Assembly: GCA_023265365.1 (NCBI GenBank)
Contig: JAHFTY010000006.1
Span: forward strand, 1-47,484
Direction: 5' to 3'
Length of the DNA stretch: 47,484 nt
DNA from: Acidobacteriota bacterium
GTDB lineage: Bacteria; Acidobacteriota; Terriglobia; 20CM-2-55-15
Both the position numbers and the translations under genes were made by a program. Below are positions 16,076 to 25,342 of this stretch, in pieces. Within the stretch, counting starts at the first letter, position 1, and each line of letters starts with the position of its first letter. The notes under the pieces were generated by a model that worked only from the letters and a program-made list of their open reading frames with translations, did not search any database and had not been told where the DNA came from.

Positions 16076-18520
16076 ATGCGTACCCTTCTGGGCCTTTTAA
16101 TTGCGGTGCTTGCGAGTGTTTCCACTATCGAACCCGGTGAAACGGACCAGATCTTAGATCAGTTGTTGAAAATCCGTCTAGACAAAAAGCAGATCTACAC
16201 CTTGCGTGACGTGACGATCCGGCGCGATGTCGCGTCGATTTCCTTTAAACGCGGCACGATTGCGTTTCTCGAGCCGGTCATGGGCAAAGTCACGGGCGCC
16301 GTGTTCATCGGGAGCGGGGAGATTGTGGCGATCCCTCCCGATGCGGTCGAGAAACAGCAGATGCACAAGTTCACGGGATCGCCCGTACTGAATGAACCGT
16401 TTGGCGCCGGTTTCTTTCGTTTCACCGACGATACCTATGAAGAAATCGTGAAAGCGTATGAAGAACACGCTCACGAGGACCCCGTCGACGATGATGCATC
16501 GCAGTTCCTGCCGTGGGAGAAGGTGCTGACGGATCGTTCGGGCATTCTGAACTATCGCATCCTCGCCGATTATCTCGGTACGCCCAAGCCCGTTTTTTTC
16601 GCTGAACTGAATGGCGAGCGTTCCGGCTGGTTCGACGTCGTCGTCGATCCTCGAATGGTGGAAGAAGTCGCGTTCCTGAAGGTCCACGAACAGGGAACGG
16701 CCTTCAACGTCGACGTTTGGGCAAGTTTCAATCGCCGCAGCGAATCGCGCGATCTGGAAGCCGCTGCAAAGGAAAACAAGTTCCCGCTCGACGTTCTGTC
16801 CTACGACGTGGACGCCACCATCACCGCATCCGGTCAACTCGATGCGAAGACCACGCTCCGTGCGAAAGCGCGGAGTGACGGCGAGCGTGTCATCAGCATG
16901 GACCTGTCACGGTTTCTGCGAGTGTCTTCGGTGACGACGGGAACGGGAGAAACGGTGCCGTTCTACCAGCACGTCAACATGACCGATGAGGAGATCCGCC
17001 GCACCGGCATCAACGCCGTCGTCCTGGTTTTGCCACGAACCACCGCGGCCGGAGAAGACATCACACTGAAATTTGCCTACGCCGGGGACGTCATCGAGAA
17101 AAAAGGAACCGGCATTTTCTTTGTCGGCGAGCGCGGCCTCTGGTATCCGACGTTCGGGACGACCGACCGCGCCCGGTTCCATCTCGATTTTCACTTTCCG
17201 GCAAAGTACTCGCTCGTCGCAACGGGGAGAAAAATCAGCGAAACCGAAGACGCGGCCATTCGTCACTCGACGTGGGAAAGCGACAAGGACTTTTCCGTCG
17301 CCGGGTTCAACCTTGGGGACTTCACCATTCTTTCCGATGCCTGGGGAACCACACCCGTTTCGGTCAGTGTGAACAACGACGTTGAAACTGTTTTCCAGGA
17401 GGTTGCTGCCCGGCGCGCGATGCAAAAAGAAATGGCCATGCGCGCCGCAACTGCGCTGGGCCGGAGAGGTATGCCTCCGAACAGTCAGACGGTCTCGCCT
17501 GAACCGAATCTCTTCAGCACGAAAGACCTTGGCGAAAACGTCTTGAAGGGAATTCGCGATACTCTGTCTTTTTTTGTCGATGAACTTGGTCCTTACCCTT
17601 ACTCGCAGCTTACGGTTTCGCAGTTCCCGGTGAATTACTCCCAGGGCTGGCCCTCGCTGCTCTACGTTTCGACCCTTTCGTTTTTCACGAAGGATCAGAG
17701 GCAGAAGCTGGGTCTGGATTCGGAATCGGACTTCATGTTTACCGAGTTGATTCGCGCACATGAGCTGGCGCACCAGTGGTTCGGCAACAAAATCGGATGG
17801 AACTCGTACCACGACCAGTGGATCCCCGAAGGCTTTGCCAACTATTTAGGCGCGATGTACATCGAGCACAAGTACAAGGATCAAGGAAAACTTCGTGAGA
17901 TTCTGGACAGCGGCAGACGGCGACTATTCGAGCACGCACCCGATGGAAACACGTACGACAGTCTCGGACCGATCTGGTTGGGGCAACGCCTGAGCACGAC
18001 CGCCGCTCCGGACGGTTACAGCGAGATCACCTACAGCAAAGGAACATGGATCGTTCACATGCTGCGCTCCATGATGAAGTCCGATGGAAAAGATCCCGAT
18101 GCCGCGTTTCTGAAAATGGTCCGCGAATTCCTCACGCAGTTTGATGGAAACAACATGTCGACGTGGGATCTGAAGCGGATTGCGGAAAAGTACATGAACA
18201 AGGCCATGGACGTTCGAAACGACGGGAAGCTCGATTGGTTCTTCGATGACTGGGTCAGGGGAACCGGCATACCCGTCTACACCATGAACTACAAGGTCCT
18301 TCCGGAGTCGAAAGGCGGGTTTGCGGTCGAAGGCCGGATCAGCCAATCGTCCGTTCCGGACACATTTGTGATGCCCGTTCCTGTTTATGCCGACGATCAA
18401 CTGCTCGGCTATGTCGTTGTCGACGACGAGCAGGGTTACTTTCGCTTTGCCGTGAAGAACAAGCCTGCGAGAGTTGCCGTCGATCCGCGGGAAACCATCC
18501 TGGCCATCGTCAAGAATTAA
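16076..18520 (+). CDS. M1-family metalloaminopeptidase, exported
   Basis: An 814-residue gluzincin peptidase. The zinc motif HELAH (562-566) is followed 18 residues later by Glu585 in WIPEGFANY, exactly the HEXXH-x18-E spacing of family M1. A hydrophobic N-terminus (MRTLLGLLIAVLASVSTIEPG) suggests export. The first 400 or so residues are a long beta-rich domain that is poorly conserved. The usual exopeptidase motif GAMEN is not evident; SQGWPSLLYVSTLSFF occupies the equivalent place, so substrate specificity may differ from classical aminopeptidase N. The downstream region (TYSKGTWIVHMLRSMM) has the Tyr typical of M1 active sites. It probably digests peptides in the periplasm. Confidence 0.9.
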   Translation: MRTLLGLLIAVLASVSTIEPGETDQILDQLLKIRLDKKQIYTLRDVTIRRDVASISFKRGTIAFLEPVMGKVTGAVFIGSGEIVAIPPDAVEKQQMHKFTGSPVLNEPFGAGFFRFTDDTYEEIVKAYEEHAHEDPVDDDASQFLPWEKVLTDRSGILNYRILADYLGTPKPVFFAELNGERSGWFDVVVDPRMVEEVAFLKVHEQGTAFNVDVWASFNRRSESRDLEAAAKENKFPLDVLSYDVDATITASGQLDAKTTLRAKARSDGERVISMDLSRFLRVSSVTTGTGETVPFYQHVNMTDEEIRRTGINAVVLVLPRTTAAGEDITLKFAYAGDVIEKKGTGIFFVGERGLWYPTFGTTDRARFHLDFHFPAKYSLVATGRKISETEDAAIRHSTWESDKDFSVAGFNLGDFTILSDAWGTTPVSVSVNNDVETVFQEVAARRAMQKEMAMRAATALGRRGMPPNSQTVSPEPNLFSTKDLGENVLKGIRDTLSFFVDELGPYPYSQLTVSQFPVNYSQGWPSLLYVSTLSFFTKDQRQKLGLDSESDFMFTELIRAHELAHQWFGNKIGWNSYHDQWIPEGFANYLGAMYIEHKYKDQGKLREILDSGRRRLFEHAPDGNTYDSLGPIWLGQRLSTTAAPDGYSEITYSKGTWIVHMLRSMMKSDGKDPDAAFLKMVREFLTQFDGNNMSTWDLKRIAEKYMNKAMDVRNDGKLDWFFDDWVRGTGIPVYTMNYKVLPESKGGFAVEGRISQSSVPDTFVMPVPVYADDQLLGYVVVDDEQGYFRFAVKNKPARVAVDPRETILAIVKN

Positions 18521-18531
18521 GAACCAAAAAC

Positions 18532-20703
18532 CTAGAAACTCACCAGGTGCGTCAGCTTGAGAATGATCGCGCGGGCCGCGGGAGCCAGGTGCGCCGTGGA
18601 TCTGGTTTCATTGAAAACGACGAACAGGTCGCTCAATGGATGGTGAATGACGTTGAATCTGACGTTCGAGACCACCTCTCGATTCACGCTGTTGTACTGC
18701 ACATACGCGTTGAGGAACATGCGGGTCGAAAACGAGGTGTCCAGCCGAAGCTGAACGAGATTCGTCGCGAAACGAATTCCGGGAAGGTCCACCTTGTCGT
18801 GGCTGTAGTTCAAGCTGGACGCCAGTTTGGCGCTGTAACGGAAACGCCCGCCGGCCGAGAATCCGGATTTTGTTCCATTCCAGAAATTGCCGAAACGGAG
18901 TGCGCCACTGACGGACAGCCGGCGGGCGCGGCTCGAAGAGTAATCCATGTTCCCGTCGCCGAACCGGTATTGGCCCACGGGAATCGAGTAATCGGAACGG
19001 ATACGAAACGGCGTGGACAGAGCTTCCTGATTGAATCGGTAGGTCAGCTTGAAATTGGCGCCGTCCGCAAAGTCGATGTTGAAGGTCGGACTCGCGGTTG
19101 TTGTCTCAACGCCGAACCCCTTCCGTGTGAATCGCGCGTACGGCAGCTCCGCCCGGTACTCGCGAACCCATTTGTATGTGAGTGCCGGACGAATCCGCCG
19201 CGCCGCAGACGCATTTGCAATATGGACGCCGGGGCGCGGGATGAATCCGAGGTCGTCGCGAAAATTCCTGCCGAGCGCGGTGTAACTTGCCGAGAAGCGA
19301 TTCAAGGTCGAGTCGAACATGAAGCCCAGGCGCGAAGCATCGCCACCGCCGACTCCGGTCTTCGCGCTTCGCATCCACAGTCCGTCAATATCCAGAACGC
19401 GGCGTATGTTGAACCGGAGGTCGCCACCTCCTGCGCGGTTTGAGACAGAACCCCTTTCCTTGCCGAGGTAAAACACGCTCGCCGACGAGTTCGACAGAAA
19501 CTCGCGCGCAAATCGGATGACCGAAAGATTGGCGGCCGGCAGATCCGGGAGGCTTCTTCGTTTTTCGATTTCGGTTTGAATATTCATCACACCGATACTG
19601 TTGCGTCCCACTTTCCCGGTGAGGCGGGCGCCGCCGAAGATGGGGACGGGCGTGCCGGTATCGGACAGGCCGATGGTGCGGCTGAAGAAAGGCAGGAAAT
19701 CGGGAGGTCCCGAAGATTGTGCGCCGGCGTTGTTGTTATTCGGAAGCGGAGGGCCCATCTGGAACGTACCCTGGTTTTCGAGAAAGAACTCGCGTTTTTC
19801 CGGGAAGAAGAGGTTGAAGCGTGTCAGGTTCACCTGCTGCTCGTCGGCTTCGACCTGCGAAAAATCGGTGCGGTAGGTCCCATCGAGAACCATGTTGCTG
19901 CCGATTCCGACCTTGACGTCGACACCGCCGTCTCCATCGGATTTCGTTCCGGCTGCGCTTCGCGATGCGCTACCCGTGACAAACGGCTTAACGCGGAGAT
20001 TGCGTCCGGGTTTGACGCCCCGGATGCCTTCGAGAGTGCCGGCATATGAGACTTTGAATTGCGAGAACTGCCGCGGCACCGGTGACCACAACGTGATTTC
20101 GTTCTTCCGCCGAATGAGTCTGAAGATGTTGACTCCCCATGCCTGCTCTTCGGCATCGGAGAATCGCAGACTCTTGAACGGAATCGCGTATTCGACGATC
20201 CACCCGCTGTCGAAGATCGACGCCTTCAGATACCACACCGCATCCCAGTTCTGGTTGTTATTGCGGCCATCGTCGTAGCTTTGCGTGTCCCGCTGGGCGC
20301 CCATCGGGTTCGTCTGAAATCCGTAGGAGTTTCTCCTGTCGTGGAACGTATCCAGAACAAGCACAAACAGATCGCCGTCGCGGGCGTTGAAGTCGCGTTT
20401 CAACTCGTTGATGATCAGCCTTTGCGGCTCATCGTCGTAAAGCGTGGCCCCGACGTACAGGTTGTCGTCATCGTAGAGGAATCGCACCTCGCTCTTCTCG
20501 GTTGTGGGAGCACCTTCTTTGGGCTGCTGCTGGGTGAAACCGGCGGCGGGTTCGGCTGTTTTCCAGACGGATTCGTTGAGCTTTCCGTCGATGACGATCT
20601 GATGACCGGGTATGCGGACCGCCTGGACACGACGAGCAGGATCCTGTGCGTGCAGGTCCAACGCAAGGGCGAACCCGATCAGGACGGGAATCAGCCGGCG
20701 CAA
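18532..20703 (-). CDS. DUF5916 outer-membrane protein with CBM9-like N-domain
   Basis: A 723-residue exported protein. After a signal peptide (MRRLIPVLIGFALALDLHA) comes a carbohydrate-binding family 9-like domain at about 25-220, with IDGKLNESVWKTAEPAAGF, VRFLYDDDNLYVGATLYDDE and WIVEYAIPFKSLRF. The rest is the DUF5916 barrel-like region, including FFPEKREFFLENQGTFQMG and FFSRTIGL, ending in a terminal Phe typical of outer-membrane barrels. The function of DUF5916 is not established; the N-domain suggests glycan binding. It starts 1 bp after the stop of the TonB-like barrel gene, so the two form an operon and may work as one outer-membrane uptake unit. It converges on the M1 peptidase with 11 bp between. 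Confidence 0.88.
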   Translation of the reverse strand: MRRLIPVLIGFALALDLHAQDPARRVQAVRIPGHQIVIDGKLNESVWKTAEPAAGFTQQQPKEGAPTTEKSEVRFLYDDDNLYVGATLYDDEPQRLIINELKRDFNARDGDLFVLVLDTFHDRRNSYGFQTNPMGAQRDTQSYDDGRNNNQNWDAVWYLKASIFDSGWIVEYAIPFKSLRFSDAEEQAWGVNIFRLIRRKNEITLWSPVPRQFSQFKVSYAGTLEGIRGVKPGRNLRVKPFVTGSASRSAAGTKSDGDGGVDVKVGIGSNMVLDGTYRTDFSQVEADEQQVNLTRFNLFFPEKREFFLENQGTFQMGPPLPNNNNAGAQSSGPPDFLPFFSRTIGLSDTGTPVPIFGGARLTGKVGRNSIGVMNIQTEIEKRRSLPDLPAANLSVIRFAREFLSNSSASVFYLGKERGSVSNRAGGGDLRFNIRRVLDIDGLWMRSAKTGVGGGDASRLGFMFDSTLNRFSASYTALGRNFRDDLGFIPRPGVHIANASAARRIRPALTYKWVREYRAELPYARFTRKGFGVETTTASPTFNIDFADGANFKLTYRFNQEALSTPFRIRSDYSIPVGQYRFGDGNMDYSSSRARRLSVSGALRFGNFWNGTKSGFSAGGRFRYSAKLASSLNYSHDKVDLPGIRFATNLVQLRLDTSFSTRMFLNAYVQYNSVNREVVSNVRFNVIHHPLSDLFVVFNETRSTAHLAPAARAIILKLTHLVSF

Positions 20704-20704
20704 G

Positions 20705-23188
20705 CTAGAAGTTGAAACGCAGTCCCGCCTCGATTTCGCGCGGGTTGCGGGCGTTGAACGAACGGCCGAAGTACGGCGACGTCATCACACCCGATGGAGT
20801 TCCGTAGTTCGTTCGATTGAAGGCGTTGTTCATGTTCGCGAACAGATTCAGATTCGTGCCGCTGCCCTTGAGCCCTTTTCTTTCGCCGAAGAAAATCGCT
20901 TTCGAGATATTGAAGTTGAAGCTCACGAAATTCGGACTGTTCGCACTGTTGCGCGCGCCACCGGCGGGCCTGTCGTTGGTCTGGCCATCCTGGTTGTCGT
21001 CGGCGCCGGTCGTAATGTTGTAGGGCTGTCCGCCGTTACGCACCATGCTGCCGGTGAGGAACACTCCAAGTGGAAGCTGCGCATTGATCGTCGTATTGAG
21101 GTTGTAGGGTTGCCGCCAGCCGGCGCGTCCCCAATCGGCGCGGAGATCGTAATTGTCGGCCGGGAGATTCCACCAGCCTTCGGAGTCCGTATAGGTGCTG
21201 CCCGTACTGTAAGACGCGTTCAGGTTGAAAATGCTGAAGCGCTGTCGGGCGGAAAGCCGCAACGTCTGAGAGTTCGACAACGCGGTGGATTCCAGATTCA
21301 AGACGTTCCCGCGGGTGGGATCGGGATTCTGGGTTTGCCCGCGGAACGGTGCATTCAGATTACGAGTGCGGAGTTGACGCACGCCGCGGTTCCGGTCATA
21401 GCTGACGCTGAGGAAGAGGTTGTTCTTGAACGTCTTCTCGACCGAAATCTGCGCCACGATGTTGTACGGCGTTGTGAGGTCCCGGTCGGTCACACGAATC
21501 GAAGAAGGCGGGACCACGGTCACATCGCCCGATTGAAAAGGGTCCGGCCACGAGGGGTTGTTGACCACGATTTCGTACTGGCGCGATCCGTCGAACCGGC
21601 GTTGCTGCTGAATGATATCGTTCTGGATCCGCTGATAAAACACACCGGATCCCCCGCGAATCACAAGGGACCTGCCCATCGCATAGGCAAAGCCAAAACG
21701 CGGCGCAATGTTATTGCGATCCGCGATGTTGGTCTGCCAGTCGTAGCGGCCGCCGGCCATGAGGGTGAGCCGCTGGTTGACCTTGAAGTCGTTCTGCATG
21801 AATGCGGACATTTCGAGTTGATTCAGATCCAGGACCGGGTTTCCCCGGGTGATCCGATAGGTAATGGGACGGCCGGCCACGTAGTCCTGAAGATTCGAGA
21901 AGGTGAAGGTTCCCGCGTAATTCTGAATCGAGTAATTGTGGTTCGTCCGGTACGAGCCGTCGATTCCCGCTTTGAGCGTCCACGCCGAACCCATACGCGT
22001 CAGGAGGTTTGAGAAATTGTATTCCCGGGCCTGGTTGTCCGTCTTGTCCTGCGCGCCGCCGGCGCGGAAGGCGTCCAGGACGTTGACCGCCACTTTCTCC
22101 GAAAGGGGCTTCGTGCGGAAATGCCTCCGCTGGATTTCGAATGAGGTTTCATACAGCGTCTGCTCGGAGATTACGGAGAACTGGCGGACCCCGAAATTCG
22201 AGTTGCTTCCCAGAGAACTGGAGGCGCGCTCGGGAAGCGTAAAACCTCCGACGAACTGATTCTTCTGACTGTTTGTGCCGTAGCGTGTGTTGAAAATGAG
22301 GGAATGCTTTTCCGTGAGCTGAAGCGTGCCGCTAATGCCAGCAGACCGGTTGGTGTTGGGATGCACGATCCCCAACTCGAACACACCATCGGGTTGGATG
22401 GCATGCACGGTATCCACGTTCTGGGACTCGTTGTTGTGACCGGAGAAATTGATCGTTAAACGATTGCGAATCAATGGTCCGCTGAAGTTCCCGCTGACCT
22501 GGCGCTCCTGGTAAGGCGGCTTGTTGCTCGCAAAGGGATTACGCGCATTCAGTGTTTCGTCCTGCAGGTTCACGGATCCCTGTCCGTGAAATGCGCCGCT
22601 GCCGCCGCGCTCGATGACTTCCGGGCCGCGGTTTCCGCCACCGCCGCCACCCATCATCATTCCCATTCCGCCCCGAAAGAATCCTTCTTCGGCGGTGAAA
22701 TTGTTGTTGTTGATACGGATGAACTGGGTCTGCTGCTTTTGCCGATCCTGAGACTTGGCGAGCGCGCTTTTTGCGATTGTCTTCTCCGACTCATGGCGTT
22801 CCCAGAGGGCAAGCTGTTCGACAGTCAGGTATTCTCGAAGCCGCTTGCTGAACTCGGTCTGCATCCACTGAATCGCCGCGACTGCGCGGTCCATCTGCTG
22901 TCCCTGGACAGGCCCGCCGCGGAAATCCATCGTTTCGCCGAAAAGCTGCTCGGAGGCCTGACGTCTGTCCTCGGTCATCAGCGCGATGCTTTTTTCCTGT
23001 TCGTCCGTGAACGGCCGGCCGGCCTCCCTGAGAAGAGCCTTAACTTCTTCGCGAAGATCGTCCAGCGGATTGGATGAGGTTGAACTCGAACCCTGCTGGG
23101 CGGACAGAAGAACGGGTGCCAGAAAAACGATGGCAATGAAGACGGTTGCAAGAATCCGGAATCTCACGAAGATGTTCACTCTCCTCAC
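20705..23188 (-). CDS. TonB-type barrel protein with Spy/CpxP-like helical N-domain
   Basis: An 827-residue outer-membrane protein. The N-terminus (RILATVFIAIVFLAPVLLSA) is a signal peptide. Residues about 40-150 are charged and helical with an LTVEQ motif at 121-125, like the LTxxQ motif of Spy/CpxP chaperones. Then comes only the second half of a TonB-receptor plug (FIRINNNNFTAEEGFFRGG; GSGAFHGQGSVNL; ETLNARNPFA; GNFSGPLIRNRLTINFSG), followed by a barrel ending in EAGLRFNF. The usual carboxypeptidase-like domain, the TonB box and the first half of the plug are absent. The start is uncertain: GTG at 23188 is kept, and GTGs at 23179 and 23167 are also in frame. Operon with the DUF5916 gene. 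Confidence 0.82.
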   Translation of the reverse strand: MRRVNIFVRFRILATVFIAIVFLAPVLLSAQQGSSSTSSNPLDDLREEVKALLREAGRPFTDEQEKSIALMTEDRRQASEQLFGETMDFRGGPVQGQQMDRAVAAIQWMQTEFSKRLREYLTVEQLALWERHESEKTIAKSALAKSQDRQKQQTQFIRINNNNFTAEEGFFRGGMGMMMGGGGGGNRGPEVIERGGSGAFHGQGSVNLQDETLNARNPFASNKPPYQERQVSGNFSGPLIRNRLTINFSGHNNESQNVDTVHAIQPDGVFELGIVHPNTNRSAGISGTLQLTEKHSLIFNTRYGTNSQKNQFVGGFTLPERASSSLGSNSNFGVRQFSVISEQTLYETSFEIQRRHFRTKPLSEKVAVNVLDAFRAGGAQDKTDNQAREYNFSNLLTRMGSAWTLKAGIDGSYRTNHNYSIQNYAGTFTFSNLQDYVAGRPITYRITRGNPVLDLNQLEMSAFMQNDFKVNQRLTLMAGGRYDWQTNIADRNNIAPRFGFAYAMGRSLVIRGGSGVFYQRIQNDIIQQQRRFDGSRQYEIVVNNPSWPDPFQSGDVTVVPPSSIRVTDRDLTTPYNIVAQISVEKTFKNNLFLSVSYDRNRGVRQLRTRNLNAPFRGQTQNPDPTRGNVLNLESTALSNSQTLRLSARQRFSIFNLNASYSTGSTYTDSEGWWNLPADNYDLRADWGRAGWRQPYNLNTTINAQLPLGVFLTGSMVRNGGQPYNITTGADDNQDGQTNDRPAGGARNSANSPNFVSFNFNISKAIFFGERKGLKGSGTNLNLFANMNNAFNRTNYGTPSGVMTSPYFGRSFNARNPREIEAGLRFNF

Positions 23189-23318
23189 TCAAACGGCGCT
23201 TCAGTTTACACGTTTTGGACCCGTTTTTGTTGCAGTATAGCGAATTCGCCGGGCGGCAAATTCAGCTTCCCTTTTTGTCTTCAGTAGTGCGCGCGTCCCG
23301 GCGCGGATTGGGTTTCGC

Positions 23319-23408
23319 TCAGGTCGGAACGCCGAGCCGCGGGAGGATCCAATACTGAAGTGCGAACCAGACTGCCAGAAACAGTCCAAAGGTAATCATG
23401 GAGTTCAT
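23319..23408 (-). CDS. 29-residue membrane peptide downstream of prmC
   Basis: A tiny ORF starting 12 bp after the prmC stop, with a good Shine-Dalgarno (AAGGGG, six bases before the ATG) directly after that stop codon. The product is MNSMITFGLFLAVWFALQYW followed by ILPRLGVPT. It has one hydrophobic helix with a basic Arg near the end, as expected for a single-span membrane peptide. Frame, ribosome site and amphipathic composition support a real gene. The stop is TGA. Read through it, the frame continues SETQSAPGRAHY to another TGA, with no Cys, so normal termination is the simplest reading. Function unknown. Confidence 0.6.
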   Translation of the reverse strand: MNSMITFGLFLAVWFALQYWILPRLGVPT

Positions 23409-23420
23409 TTCAAGCCCCTT

Positions 23421-24254
23421 TCAAAGCGGTTTCTGCGCGACGACAGCCCTGGGAATCCCCTGCAGATCCCTCCGGGTCGGAAGCGCGTTCCAGCTTCCGT
23501 CAATCAGTGACAGTACCGATTCTTCCATCGCAAATCCAATTTCCATGATCAGTCTCCCCCCCGGCTTCAACAGGTTGATGGCCGATTGAATCAGACGTCG
23601 ATAGATGGCGAGGTCGTCTCCCGGATCGAACAGGGCGACATGCGGCTCGTGGTCGCGAACTTCGCGCTGAAGGCTGCCGGCGTCCCGCCTGGGAACGTAT
23701 GGCGGGTTGCTGACGACGAAGTCGAAATGATCGGAAACGGCGTCCAGAACGTCCATGCAGACGAATGCCACACACGCGCCCAGGCGTTGCGCGTTCTGTT
23801 TTGCCGTCTGAAGAGCGGCTTCCGAGATGTCGGCCGCGAAGACGGATGAATGTGGAAGTTCGAGAGCCAGCGTCGTTCCAATGCAGCCCGAACCGGTGCC
23901 GACGTCGATGATGCGGGTGTTTGGAGAGTGTCCGGTCTCGAGCACGGCTTCGATGATGTGTTCCGTCTCAGGGCGGGGGATCAGCACCGACGGGTTGACG
24001 AGGAAGTCGCGTCCGTAAAACTCCTGATGTCCAACGATGTATTGGACAGGGACGCCGCTGATGCGCTCGCCGATGGCGTTCTCGATCTTTTCGCAGATCG
24101 CCGGCGGCAGCGGTTCGTCGTCGTGTGAATAGAGATAGGTTTTGTCGACGTTCAGGAAATGGGAAAAGAGGACTTCGGCGCAACGCCGGGGATGAGGGAC
24201 GCGTTGGAGTTCGAGCCGGTGGCTGGCGTCGAGAAGGGCTTCCCGGATTGTCAC
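23421..24254 (-). CDS. prmC: Release factor glutamine methyltransferase
   Basis: A 277-residue SAM-dependent enzyme that methylates the Gln of the GGQ motif of RF1 and RF2. The SAM-binding [18 protein letters not shown] and the catalytic NPPY ([13 protein letters not shown]) are present. So are the N-terminal helical domain ([21 protein letters not shown]) and [14 protein letters not shown]. The start overlaps the prfA stop by 4 bp (ATGA), so enzyme and substrate are translationally coupled, as in many bacteria. Confidence 0.96.
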   Translation of the reverse strand: MTIREALLDASHRLELQRVPHPRRCAEVLFSHFLNVDKTYLYSHDDEPLPPAICEKIENAIGERISGVPVQYIVGHQEFYGRDFLVNPSVLIPRPETEHIIEAVLETGHSPNTRIIDVGTGSGCIGTTLALELPHSSVFAADISEAALQTAKQNAQRLGACVAFVCMDVLDAVSDHFDFVVSNPPYVPRRDAGSLQREVRDHEPHVALFDPGDDLAIYRRLIQSAINLLKPGGRLIMEIGFAMEESVLSLIDGSWNALPTRRDLQGIPRAVVAQKPL

Positions 24255-25342
24255 GCCACGAGTTCTTTTTTGAGCCGCTCCGCTTGATAGTAGGACGTCA
24301 GCGCTTCGACGATTTCACCGAGGTCGCCGTTCATGACGGAGTCGAGCCGATGAAGCGTGAGACCGATACGATGATCGGTGACTCGATTCTGCGGGTAGTT
24401 GTACGTTCGGATCTTTTCGCTGCGGTCGCCCGTTCCGACCTGCGACCGGCGTTCGTCCGCGAGCGCCTTCTGCTGCTTCTCCATTTCGATCTCGTACAAC
24501 CGCGATCGGAGAACGCGCAGCGCCTTCGCGAAGTTCTTGATTTGCGACTTCTCGTCCTGACAGGAAACCACAAGACCCGTAGGAATATGGGTCAGCCGAA
24601 TCGCGGAATACGTCGTGTTGACCGACTGCCCGCCGGGGCCTGACGAGCAGAAAGTGTCCTTGCGCACGTCATTCATGTTGATCTCGACTTCCACCTCCTC
24701 GGCTTCCGGCAGAACGGCAACGGTAATGGCCGAAGTGTGAATTCGTCCGCTGGCTTCGGTCGCGGGCACGCGCTGTACGCGATGCACACCGCTTTCATAC
24801 TTCAACCGGCTGTACGCGCCCTTACCTTCGATCAAAGCGATGACTTCCTTCAAGCCGCCGATGCCGGTATGGCTCGATGACATGATCTCCACCCGCCCTC
24901 CCTGAGCTTCGGCGAACCGCGTGTACATTCGGAACATGTCGGCCGTAAACAGTGCGGCTTCGTCTCCACCGGTTCCGGCCCGGATTTCGAGGATAACGTT
25001 GCGTTCGTCGTTGGGATCTTTGGGAAGGAGCAGAATCTTCAGGTCGGCTTCGCACTTCGCCAGACGTTCTTCAAGCGCGGCGAGCTCGTCCTCGGCCATC
25101 TTTTTCATGTCGGCATCCGCGCCCACCTCGCCAAGCATGGCGCGGGTGTCCGCGATGCCGCGTTCGAGGTCCTTGTATTCGCGGAACCGGTTCACGATCT
25201 CGCTGAGGTCGCTGTGTGCCTTTGCGGTCTTCTGGTATCGCTTGCTGTCCGAAACGACCTCAGGACTCGCCAGTTCCTGGTTGAGTTCTTCGTAACGCGT
25301 TTCCACGCTGCGAAGTTTGTCCAGCAGGAGGTTTACGCTCAT
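24251..25342 (-). CDS. prfA: Peptide chain release factor 1
   Basis: A 363-residue class I release factor recognising UAA and UAG. It has the stop-codon-reading PAT tripeptide ([17 protein letters not shown]), the hydrolysis motif GGQ in [10 protein letters not shown] and the conserved [21 protein letters not shown]. The PAT motif separates it from RF2. Its start overlaps the DUF1385 stop (ATGA) and its stop overlaps prmC. It sits in the common rpmE-prfA-prmC arrangement. Confidence 0.97.
   Translation of the reverse strand: MSVNLLLDKLRSVETRYEELNQELASPEVVSDSKRYQKTAKAHSDLSEIVNRFREYKDLERGIADTRAMLGEVGADADMKKMAEDELAALEERLAKCEADLKILLLPKDPNDERNVILEIRAGTGGDEAALFTADMFRMYTRFAEAQGGRVEIMSSSHTGIGGLKEVIALIEGKGAYSRLKYESGVHRVQRVPATEASGRIHTSAITVAVLPEAEEVEVEINMNDVRKDTFCSSGPGGQSVNTTYSAIRLTHIPTGLVVSCQDEKSQIKNFAKALRVLRSRLYEIEMEKQQKALADERRSQVGTGDRSEKIRTYNYPQNRVTDHRIGLTLHRLDSVMNGDLGEIVEALTSYYQAERLKKELVA

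Noticed and set aside
20612-22012. 466-codon plus-strand ORF opposite the TonB-type barrel gene
   Set aside because: It lies antisense to a convincing outer-membrane protein and has no signal or domain.
23319-23321. TGA of the 29-codon ORF as selenocysteine
   Set aside because: The read-through frame adds only SETQSAPGRAHY, has no Cys, and only a weak GC hairpin follows; normal termination is simpler unless homologues show otherwise.
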